Source of the DNA: a virus
DNA: 24,580 bases
Direction: 5' to 3' (one strand)
IMG/VR virus record: IMGVR_UViG_3300027963_000322
Coordinates: 1-24,580 of that record
Below the pieces are notes generated by a model, which was not told the origin of the DNA, searched no databases, and saw only the letters and a list, made by a program, of their open reading frames with translations. The translations under genes were made by a program, and so were the position numbers. The stretch's first letter is position 1; the number at the start of each line of letters is the position of its first letter. Shown here one piece after another: positions 18,632 through 24,580 of this stretch.

Positions 18632-19636
18632 TTAATTGTTTTTGTAATTTCTTTTTTCTTTTCTTGTTAGTTTCATAAAGGGTCTAACAAAATTAACCCA
18701 CGCGTCATCTCCTTTTGGTAGATACTTAAAAAAACCATCTTCCATCATCATCTTAATAAGACCTCTATGACCCCTTCCATCAGGGTCCAAAGTTTCTCTA
18801 TAATATAACTCAACAAGTTCCTTAGCCTCGTCGCTAATTAGAGGATTTGACAAATTTATGATTTTTTCGTTAATAACAAAATATTCATCACCATAAACAC
18901 CACTCTTAGTCTTACCGGATAACAAATTTTGTAGTGTTTTATTATCTTTATTTTCCTTCAGTAGAATTTCAGCCTTTTCTAAAATATCGGTAATTGAAAC
19001 CGGTTTTTCAAGTAACTCAGGAAAAAACTTAATAAGTGTCTTTTCACCCAACCCATATATCCCATCAATATTGTCCGATTTATCTCCCGATAATATCTTA
19101 TAAGTTTTAATGTTTTGATGTGGGAATTCGTAAAAATCACATTTGATTTTACTTCCAAGACTATAAGTTTCTTTGGTTCTTGGATAATAGACCGATACCT
19201 TATCCGATATAAGTTGGGTAAGGTCTTTATCCCCCGAATAGATGGTCTTTTGTTCGTTCTCCGAGATTTGGCAGTAGTAAGCAATCAAATCATCCGCTTC
19301 GTTATTATCTACGTTGATTTGTCTTATATAACAGTCCTCTAAGTATTGTTTGATTCTCTCTTTCTGCTCAGTGAAAGAATCTAACTTATACTCGTTGTCT
19401 CTGTCTCTACGTTGTTCTTTGTATTGGGGGTAAATAAGTTTACGGGCAGAAGAGTTATCATCACCGTCCCACATAACAACAACCTTATCAAAGTTTTGTT
19501 CGTCTATGAATCGTCTAATGGTATTCACAAAGTGCCATAAGGCACCTATGTGTTTTCCATTGTGATAATAATCTTTAACCCCGTGGAATCCAATTTTTAC
19601 TAAATTGTTTCCGTCAACCAAAAGTGTTTTAGTCAC
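18632..19636 (-). CDS. rnh: RNase H / 5'-3' flap exonuclease, T4 Rnh-like
   Basis: A 334-residue FEN-superfamily nuclease that removes RNA primers and flaps from lagging-strand fragments. The acidic active-site residues are in the expected order: D8 (LLVDGNN), D57/D59/D60 (MWDGDD), E113/D115/D116 (NNEADDLIAYY), D136/D138 (YSGDKDL), and D185/D188 (LSGDKSDNI). A helix-3-turn-helix DNA-binding segment follows (IDGIYGLGEKTLIKFF). T4 Rnh is 305 residues. The C-terminal tail is basic (KLTRKEKRNYKNN). The start is GTG at 19634-19636; no in-frame ATG exists between it and the upstream uvsX stop, and the leader (ACAAAAACAA) resembles that of its neighbours. It follows uvsX by 22 nt. Confidence 0.93.
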   Translation of the reverse strand: MTKTLLVDGNNLVKIGFHGVKDYYHNGKHIGALWHFVNTIRRFIDEQNFDKVVVMWDGDDNSSARKLIYPQYKEQRRDRDNEYKLDSFTEQKERIKQYLEDCYIRQINVDNNEADDLIAYYCQISENEQKTIYSGDKDLTQLISDKVSVYYPRTKETYSLGSKIKCDFYEFPHQNIKTYKILSGDKSDNIDGIYGLGEKTLIKFFPELLEKPVSITDILEKAEILLKENKDNKTLQNLLSGKTKSGVYGDEYFVINEKIINLSNPLISDEAKELVELYYRETLDPDGRGHRGLIKMMMEDGFFKYLPKGDDAWVNFVRPFMKLTRKEKRNYKNN

Positions 19637-19658
19637 TTGTTTTTGTTTGTATTCGTTA

Positions 19659-20666
19659 CTACTCTTTTTCTTCTTTTTCTTCTTTTAAATCAAAATCACC
19701 ATCAGTACCAATAATTGTTTTCCAATAATCCGCATACTCTTTTTTATATTTTTCAATATTTGATTTTTCTTCTGTTGAGTCTTTACCGGCTAAAAATCCG
19801 TGAGGAGTTACTATAATTTTACCATCTTCATAACCAAGCCCATTTATGTGATTTTTTAAAACCGAAACTTTACTCCTAACAGCAAATTTAATACTTCTCT
19901 TATCTTTGGTCGCAGTTATTTTATTTGTTCCAGCACCTTTTTGATTCCCAAATAAAAACACTAAAGATGAGTTTAACCAAATAGCATTTCCACCCTTCGC
20001 CATAATTTTAGGTTGTCCAAATGGATTATCAGGTAACTCAACCCAAGGTTGGTTTACAATAATCAAAGTATTTTCATATTTTGAATCTGCTTTACGAGAC
20101 CCCGATATTCTTTGATTAATACCCATACCTATTTTATCCGATAATGCCGACGCGTTGTGCATCTTACCACCTTTACCTTCAAAGGTCATTTTACAAGGAA
20201 CTGAACCAACAGAATCCCACATAATACATAAACTATAATCTAACTCACCTTTTTCTTGAGCATCTAATAATGAATTAATATAATCCGTAATTTCCTCAAT
20301 ATAATTAAAATTATTATTGAATATGTAAAATCCATCCCAATCTAATTCTCCGGTTTCTTCATCAACAACTTCCTCACATTGAAAACCCATTAATTTAGCG
20401 TGTTCAAACGACCATTTCTGTTCAGTAATTATGAATACCGGTAAAATACCTTTTTTCTGAGCATCAATAGCAGTTTTTACCAAAGCTGTTGTTTTTCCTG
20501 TGTCTGAATGACCCAAGAACATATTTAAGTGTCCTATAGCCGGACCAGGTAATCCAACAGCATCCAAAAAGTCAGGACCTAAGTCAAAAAAACTTTGTGG
20601 CTTATATTTTGCCGATGTTGAGAATTTGTCCTTAATGGACTTAAAATCGTGTTTTTTAATTGCCAT
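19659..20666 (-). CDS. uvsX: RecA-like recombinase, UvsX-like
   Basis: A 335-residue strand-exchange protein for recombination-dependent replication and repair. Walker A reads GHSDTGKTT (52-60), with a canonical glycine before the lysine. Walker B is CIMWDS (D151). An L2/sensor region reads LIIVNQPW (Q206), as in RecA-family proteins. The DNA-binding region between (about 155-195) is glycine-rich (EGKGGKMHNASALSDKIGMG). The C-terminus is a short charged tail (DLKEEKEEKE). T4 UvsX is 391 residues, so this version is shorter. It lies 96 nt after the gene 32 stop, separated by a strong RNA hairpin. The cooperating UvsY mediator is not recognisable in this window. Confidence 0.95.
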   Translation of the reverse strand: MAIKKHDFKSIKDKFSTSAKYKPQSFFDLGPDFLDAVGLPGPAIGHLNMFLGHSDTGKTTALVKTAIDAQKKGILPVFIITEQKWSFEHAKLMGFQCEEVVDEETGELDWDGFYIFNNNFNYIEEITDYINSLLDAQEKGELDYSLCIMWDSVGSVPCKMTFEGKGGKMHNASALSDKIGMGINQRISGSRKADSKYENTLIIVNQPWVELPDNPFGQPKIMAKGGNAIWLNSSLVFLFGNQKGAGTNKITATKDKRSIKFAVRSKVSVLKNHINGLGYEDGKIIVTPHGFLAGKDSTEEKSNIEKYKKEYADYWKTIIGTDGDFDLKEEKEEKE

Positions 20667-20704
20667 ATATATATGTTAATTTAATTTTTAGTGGTTTTAT
20701 TAGA

Positions 20705-20741
20705 TAACATAGACACGATGTCTATGTTCGTGTCTATGTTA
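20705..20741 (-). repeat. Perfect 14-bp hairpin with a competing alternative fold between gene 32 and uvsX
   Basis: On the minus strand the sequence is TAACATAGACACGA, a 9-nt loop ACATAGACA, then TCGTGTCTATGTTA. The two arms pair perfectly over 14 bp. The loop repeats the nonamer ACATAGACA of the 5' arm, so the 3' arm (TGTCTATGT) can pair with either copy: the long stem, or a shorter 9-bp stem with a TCG loop. There is no U-tract after it (ATCTAATAAAACC), so it is not a standard terminator. It could be an mRNA processing or stability element for the gene 32 message, or a binding site. Confidence 0.9.
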
Positions 20742-20762
20742 AGTAATATAAGTTTTGTTTGA

Positions 20763-21617
20763 TTAGAACGGCATATCATCATCCTCTTCATCTCCCGCTT
20801 GTGGGTCAATCGGAGCCGATGGTTTAGAACCACCAAATGATACTTCAGACTCATCAGAGTTACCATAATCATAACCACCTTTATCAGAGTTCCATTTTGG
20901 AGTTTCACCTCTTGCAATAGCTTCTAAGTATTCAACCGGTTTTTTAGAGTAAACATCTTCCCAAGTCAACTCATCGTTAATCCAACTTTCAGATGTTGTT
21001 TTATTCTCGTGAATAGGACCAGCATCGTCATACATAACTGTTTGAATTACTGTGTAGTAAGCCCCTTTTGGAGTTTTAGCTTTAGTTAATTCAAGGATAA
21101 GGTCTCTACCTTTTTCAGGGTCAGCAATATCTCCTTTGTTTCTGTAGATAGGAATGATTTTGTCATAGATACCTTCATTTTTGTAGTTAGATTTGAATCT
21201 CCAAAATTTAACACCATCTTCTTCGTTATCTCTATCAATAACTTTAACAATGTAAAATTTACGTGCCAAGTAATTTGAAGCTAATTTTTTATCTTCTTCT
21301 TTACCTGTTGAACGTAATTCTTCGTAAACCTCAGTTAAAGGTGAACGTTCATTGTCATTTTTTCCCGGGTCATAAAATTTTTGGAATTTTCCATCAACTT
21401 GAATCTCGTGGTACCAAACTTCTTTAAATGGTGAAGAACCATCTGTAGTTGGTAAGATTCTTAATCTTCTTTGGCCTTGAGTTTCCTTATCTTGAAGGAT
21501 TGCCGCGAAGTATTTTTTCATTCTTTCTTCTTGTGTGAATTTTGAGGTAGAAGAAGAGCTACCTTGTTTTGCTTTCTCGTATTGAGCCAAAACTGCGTCT
21601 AATGAATTTGTCGCCAT
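20763..21617 (-). CDS. 32: Single-stranded DNA-binding protein, gp32-like
   Basis: A 284-residue gp32-family protein that coats ssDNA at the phage fork. The N-terminus (DAVLAQYEKAKQGSSSSTSK) has the helix and Lys/Ser-rich stretch that in T4 drives cooperative binding. The OB-fold core follows: RRLRILPTTDGSSPFKEVWYHEI (50-72), then NYLARKFYIVKVIDRD and VKFWRFKSNY. The protein contains no cysteine; where T4 gp32 has the zinc ligands, this protein has FYDPGKNDNERSPL (81-94). The C-terminus is acidic and ends DEEDDDMPF, much like the tip of bacterial SSB. A good promoter lies directly upstream and a complex hairpin downstream, so the gene is probably highly expressed. T4 gp32 is 301 residues. Confidence 0.92.
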   Translation of the reverse strand: MATNSLDAVLAQYEKAKQGSSSSTSKFTQEERMKKYFAAILQDKETQGQRRLRILPTTDGSSPFKEVWYHEIQVDGKFQKFYDPGKNDNERSPLTEVYEELRSTGKEEDKKLASNYLARKFYIVKVIDRDNEEDGVKFWRFKSNYKNEGIYDKIIPIYRNKGDIADPEKGRDLILELTKAKTPKGAYYTVIQTVMYDDAGPIHENKTTSESWINDELTWEDVYSKKPVEYLEAIARGETPKWNSDKGGYDYGNSDESEVSFGGSKPSAPIDPQAGDEEDDDMPF

Positions 21618-21646
21618 AGTGTTTAAAATATTTAAAGGTTTATAAA

Positions 21647-21675
21647 AGTATAAGTGTCAGCCGTGTGTTTGTCAA
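21647..21675 (-). promoter_or_regulatory. Sigma-70-like promoter for the gene 32 / replication cassette
   Basis: The minus strand has TTGACA (21675-21670), a 17-nt spacer, then TATACT (21652-21647). This is a perfect -35 hexamer, ideal spacing and a 5/6 match at -10. The predicted start lies about 20-25 nt before the gene 32 ATG and directly after the terminator that closes the previous block. The overlapping TTTG and TACTTTTA could also be read as a Bacteroidota-type -33/-7 pair with 22-nt spacing. Confidence 0.7.
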
Positions 21676-21685
21676 ATTGTTTTGT

Positions 21686-21711
21686 AAAAAAAAGGGCCCG
21701 AAGACCCTTTT
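21686..21711 (-). terminator. Intrinsic terminator with UUCG loop before gene 32
   Basis: On the minus strand AAAGGGTC, loop TTCG, GGCCCTTT (8 bp with one U-G wobble) is followed by eight consecutive T. It lies about 4 nt after the stop of the proline-rich protein gene. It should end the hub-block transcript just before the gene 32 promoter. Confidence 0.92.
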
Positions 21712-21714
21712 AAT

Positions 21715-22404
21715 TTACGATATTTTTTGGAATCCTCCTTTTGACGGGATTGAGTCTTCAAAATTTCTAAATGTTTTTTTAATCTCGTTTGGTGAAAAAT
21801 CTTCCACTTCGTCTTGAGTTAAAATATACTCATTTTTTCCGGACTTTTCCATATCTTCTTCTTTGTCTTCAAAGAAATCTGATAATTTTTGATTAAATGG
21901 TCCTGAATCTAAACTTCTTAGTTCTAATTTTTCTTGAGGTGTTTTATCTCTATATCTCTCGACTTTAGCTTCAATATCATTTAATTTAGTCATAAGACCG
22001 TCCATCTCACCTAATTTAGATTCTAAATCAGTTAAGTGTTGAAATAAGTTATTAAAATATTCTTCTTGTTTTTCTTCAACTTTTTTCTGAGACGTTACTA
22101 AATCAGTAACATCAATTTCTTCTGTTCCACCTTTTTGTTCAGGAACTTTACCGTTATTATCTACTTTCTCTACATCAGGGTCGTTATCAACGTCAACAGG
22201 TTGAGGCCCTTCAGGAGCTGCCGGTGCTGGTGGCACCACATTAGGGTCAGCAGGAGGAAGAGCTGCGTTTGGGTCTGCCGGTGGCAAAGCGTTAGGGTCT
22301 TCCGCCGGTGGTGGTGGTAATGTTGCATCTTGTTCAACAATATATTGATTGATAGAATTATATCTAGCAATTTCTTCAACGATTCTATTATCTATTTTTC
22401 TCAT
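21715..22404 (-). CDS. Proline-rich, acidic coiled-coil protein (229 aa), unknown
   Basis: A three-part protein. Residues 1-28 are a short amphipathic helix (KIDNRIVEEIARYNSINQYI). Residues 29-70 are Pro/Ala-rich with a repeated LPPADPN unit (encoded at about 22200-22317). Residues about 95-165 are charged and heptad-like (KKVEEKQEEYFNNLFQHL, then LESKLGEMDGLMTKLND), predicting a coiled coil. The C-terminus is acidic, with FFEDKEEDMEKSGKNEYILT, and ends basic and aromatic (GGFQKIS). It has no cysteine, membrane span or signal peptide. Acidic helical proteins of this kind are common among phage scaffold, core and tail-chaperone proteins, but I cannot assign a family. The ATG lies one base after the 74-residue gene's stop, and a terminator follows at once. 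Confidence 0.85.
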   Translation of the reverse strand: MRKIDNRIVEEIARYNSINQYIVEQDATLPPPPAEDPNALPPADPNAALPPADPNVVPPAPAAPEGPQPVDVDNDPDVEKVDNNGKVPEQKGGTEEIDVTDLVTSQKKVEEKQEEYFNNLFQHLTDLESKLGEMDGLMTKLNDIEAKVERYRDKTPQEKLELRSLDSGPFNQKLSDFFEDKEEDMEKSGKNEYILTQDEVEDFSPNEIKKTFRNFEDSIPSKGGFQKIS

Positions 22405-22405
22405 T

Positions 22406-22630
22406 TTATCCGTTTAATAATTGTTTTACACCTGTTAATGTTTCAACTTGGATTTTTTTATTTGTATTCATTGTGTTATCCACGCGTTCTATTAAACCAT
22501 CTTTCATTCTGATAGTATAACAATCTCCCGTATCTAAATCACATACTTGTTTAGAACCATTACCCAAATCTTTCTCTGAGCTTCTTGTGGTTTTACCTAA
22601 ATAATTGTCTAATATTAATTTTGTGTTCAT
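22406..22630 (-). CDS. Hypothetical 74-aa protein
   Basis: A small basic protein with no recognised family. It has two cysteines seven residues apart (C30 and C37, in KQVCDLDTGDCYTI) around a possible beta hairpin, then IRMKDGLIERV, and a C-terminal helix. The gene is 37 nt below the hub gene and one base before the proline-rich gene, so it is probably translated from the same message. A TATTTAT motif ends 12 nt before its ATG. It is too short for a functional guess. Confidence 0.75.
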   Translation of the reverse strand: MNTKLILDNYLGKTTRSSEKDLGNGSKQVCDLDTGDCYTIRMKDGLIERVDNTMNTNKKIQVETLTGVKQLLNG

Positions 22631-22642
22631 AATCTTTTATAT

Positions 22643-22649
22643 ATAAATA
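22643..22649 (-). promoter_or_regulatory. TATTTAT motif before the 74-aa gene
   Basis: The minus strand reads ACAGATATTTATATATAAAAG, and the heptamer ends 12 nt before the ATG. It lies in the only spacer (37 nt) of the right-hand structural block. Function is inferred. Confidence 0.4.
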
Positions 22650-22667
22650 TCTGTTTATTTGTAAATG

Positions 22668-24580
22668 TTACTGAGTAAATGGTGGACTAACTAATTCAAA
22701 CATTTGATAACTATTAGGTTTAAATGGATAATACTCCAGTTTCATAACATATGTTCCCGGTAATTTACCATTTACTGTACAAGTTAAAGGTCCTGAACCT
22801 CCATCACAACCATATGGTACGGATTCATTATTAGAATTATAAAAACCTTTAAGACCTAATTTAGTAAACTCAAAATTAGGGTCCACAATTCTTAAAACAA
22901 GATATTGACCATTAGATTGAAGGATATTACTATAACTATAGTCATTACCTACAAGAGTTGCCGATAACCCTAAATTAACTATTTTAATATCCGGTGGTAA
23001 CGTAGGTGTTGGTGGTTGTGGTTGTGGTGTAGGTGTTGGTGAAGGGTTAGGTGTATGTGTAGGTGTTGGCGTAACATTTACTGCCGGTCTTGAACTTGTA
23101 ACCTGAGGTTGCGTATTTGTAACATTTCGTTTTGTTGGATTAAATATTTTAAACGATTCCTCAATTTTATCTTTTAAATTTTGTAATTCCGTCGCATCAT
23201 ATGATGTATAGACATTATCCTCTCGTTTTTCATTTGTATTATTATATAATATCCAAAATTTAGCAATATCATCAGGTGTATCAAGATTTTTAATTAAACC
23301 TATTTTAGGTAACCATCTGTCAGCCAACATAGCAACACATTCCGCCATACTGTTATAACCCACATAAGGTCTATCTGATTTATCACTATTTGATGAGGCA
23401 CAGAAATATTGTTTTTCACTAAACCATCTACGAGAGAATGTTTCACCCCAATATTGGTCTATAGTTGTATTTGAGTAATTGTTATCATATGATATTAATT
23501 CATTTCCATTTGCCGATGCAATATATAATGTCGCAAAAATAGTATACTCTAATGCAGCATTCTTAGATGCTGAATACCTTATTGATGTGGCAACATCTGA
23601 AAAACTAACACGAGTTTTCTTAGGATTCTCAATTGGTTGGAAAGTACTATACTTACTTTCAGGTGTACATTTAGGTTGATTATTTACCTTAAGTTTTGCA
23701 TTTCCTTTTTGAGAATCGTAGTTTTGAGCCTTTTCAGATAATACATTCTTTTTTGCAGCGTCTTTAGCATCCTTTTCTTGTTTTACTTTTTGTATAATAG
23801 ATTTTAACAAAGTTTGTTTAAGAACTTGAATATAATTCTCAATTTTAGGTAACTCAGCCGTTGGTTGTCTTATCCCCTCAATAATTGTTTCAAATTGTCC
23901 CGGACTAATGGTATGATTAACCTTTTGAATCATATAAGGCCCACTAAACATCGGTACGTGTCGTAAGTTAAAATACATTGTTGGTTGTATCATAGCGTTA
24001 CCCATCATAAATATAGTACAACTATAACTTCTATTTTTATATAAGTTATACAATGAAATATTTTGAGTTGCACCTCCGGTACCATTATATAAGTTAGACA
24101 TTTGAGTCTCAACCGCCAATGATTCCATTGTCGCTAAACCAGGGTTTTGAGCCACCTGAAATGAATGGAACATAGACTGATTTTGAGGACCAATATCTAC
24201 ATTAAACCCAACTACCTTATTTGATTTATCCCAATCTTTTTTACCCATTTGATTTTCAAACAATGGGTTATCACCTTGTCTTGTTAAATCAAACGCGTCA
24301 TCTCTAAACCTATAATCTACATTATTTTTAATGGCCAATTGTTCACTAGTTTTACCCGCATAAAAACAAACCAACTTTGGTGAAGATTCTCTATAATCAA
24401 CATTCATAAAATTACCAAATAATGTGTTTGCAAATTCTAAAGTACCCTCCGCTCTTGGTGTTGGATTTTTAGACACGTCTTGAACATTGTAAAAGTTAAC
24501 ATATGAAGGTAAGTTCATAATCTGAAAATTGTTCTCCGTTAAAATGGTTGCGATAAAAGTATACATAGATGTTTTATCGT
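22668..24580 (-). CDS. Baseplate hub-like protein with possible muralytic domain, 5' end outside window
   Basis: The frame is open to the right edge; the first in-window ATG (24564-24566) is probably internal, since four sense codons precede it and the following sequence looks like mid-domain. Numbering from that Met: residues about 60-235 resemble a phage tail-hub fold, with MMGNAMIQPTMYFNL and HVPMFSGPYMIQKVNHTISPG as the clearest stretch. Residues 240-285 are a charged helix. Residues about 320-475 form a helical domain (ALEYTIFATLYIASANGNEL, DNNY, YNSMAECVAMLADRW) that loosely recalls glucosaminidase-type lysozymes; this is weak. Residues 498-525 are a Thr/Pro linker, followed by a beta-rich C-terminal domain with one disulfide-like pair (YGCDGG, LTCTV). 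T4 uses a hub protein with a fused lysozyme (gp5), so the layout is plausible. Confidence is high for the gene and moderate for the role. Confidence 0.8.
   Translation of the reverse strand, partial: DKTSMYTFIATILTENNFQIMNLPSYVNFYNVQDVSKNPTPRAEGTLEFANTLFGNFMNVDYRESSPKLVCFYAGKTSEQLAIKNNVDYRFRDDAFDLTRQGDNPLFENQMGKKDWDKSNKVVGFNVDIGPQNQSMFHSFQVAQNPGLATMESLAVETQMSNLYNGTGGATQNISLYNLYKNRSYSCTIFMMGNAMIQPTMYFNLRHVPMFSGPYMIQKVNHTISPGQFETIIEGIRQPTAELPKIENYIQVLKQTLLKSIIQKVKQEKDAKDAAKKNVLSEKAQNYDSQKGNAKLKVNNQPKCTPESKYSTFQPIENPKKTRVSFSDVATSIRYSASKNAALEYTIFATLYIASANGNELISYDNNYSNTTIDQYWGETFSRRWFSEKQYFCASSNSDKSDRPYVGYNSMAECVAMLADRWLPKIGLIKNLDTPDDIAKFWILYNNTNEKREDNVYTSYDATELQNLKDKIEESFKIFNPTKRNVTNTQPQVTSSRPAVNVTPTPTHTPNPSPTPTPQPQPPTPTLPPDIKIVNLGLSATLVGNDYSYSNILQSNGQYLVLRIVDPNFEFTKLGLKGFYNSNNESVPYGCDGGSGPLTCTVNGKLPGTYVMKLEYYPFKPNSYQMFELVSPPFTQ

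Noticed and set aside
22992-23075. G/T-rich short repeats on the plus strand (gtgttg and gtgta units), possibly a DNA repeat or G-quadruplex
   Set aside because: They follow directly from Thr-Pro codons of the linker in the hub gene; no G-runs of three or more in the needed number.
1-24580. tRNA genes, CRISPR arrays, insertion sequences, integrase or attachment sites
   Set aside because: Spacers are all below about 100 bases, and I saw no cloverleaf, regular spacer-repeat pattern, transposase or recombinase motif.

Overview
This window is an AT-rich stretch of a contractile-tailed (myovirus) phage genome with a T4-like gene set. Every supported gene lies on the minus strand, so transcription runs from base 24580 towards base 1. 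The signature genes are homologues of T4 gp32 (single-strand binding protein), UvsX (RecA-like), RNase H/flap exonuclease, gp41 helicase, NrdB, NrdA, gp25 and gp6. Almost no start codon is preceded by a purine-rich Shine-Dalgarno sequence; instead the leaders are A/T-rich. Together with the low GC content this fits a phage of a Bacteroidota (for example flavobacterial) host. The host assignment is inference; nothing in the window proves it.

Layout in the direction of transcription. (1) 24580-21715: the 3' part of a large baseplate-hub-like protein, a 74-residue hypothetical protein and a proline-rich, acidic, coiled-coil protein, closed by an intrinsic terminator with a UUCG loop (21688-21710). 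(2) 21675-13384: a replication and nucleotide cassette that opens with a promoter resembling the sigma-70 consensus (TTGACA, 17 nt, TATACT) just upstream of gene 32. It runs gp32, UvsX, RNase H, a 150-residue unknown, gp41, NrdB, NrdA, and closes with a second UUCG terminator (13345-13374). (3) 13300-1: a tail/baseplate block: gp25, gp6, a membrane-anchored alpha/beta hydrolase, a 1761-residue virion protein with an internal hydrophobic segment, three further probable structural proteins (one with a PKD-like domain) and a truncated structural gene at the left edge.

How the parts fit together. The middle cassette supplies DNA-precursor synthesis (a class Ia ribonucleotide reductase), strand opening (gp41), ssDNA coating (gp32), recombination-dependent replication (UvsX) and primer removal (RNase H). 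The flanking blocks build the baseplate and tail. No DNA polymerase, clamp, clamp loader, primase or major capsid gene is present; they must lie elsewhere.

Main points for a second look: a sense-strand TATTTAT motif found 4-31 nt upstream of several start codons and strongly concentrated in the small intergenic space; a perfect 14-bp hairpin with a competing alternative fold between gene 32 and uvsX; a gp32 with no cysteine (so no T4-type zinc site) and a C-terminal tip like that of bacterial SSB; a membrane-type segment inside the giant tail protein; and a membrane-bound lipase-like enzyme within the baseplate gene run. I saw no tRNA, CRISPR array, insertion sequence or integrase. No gene-free stretch exceeds about 100 bases.
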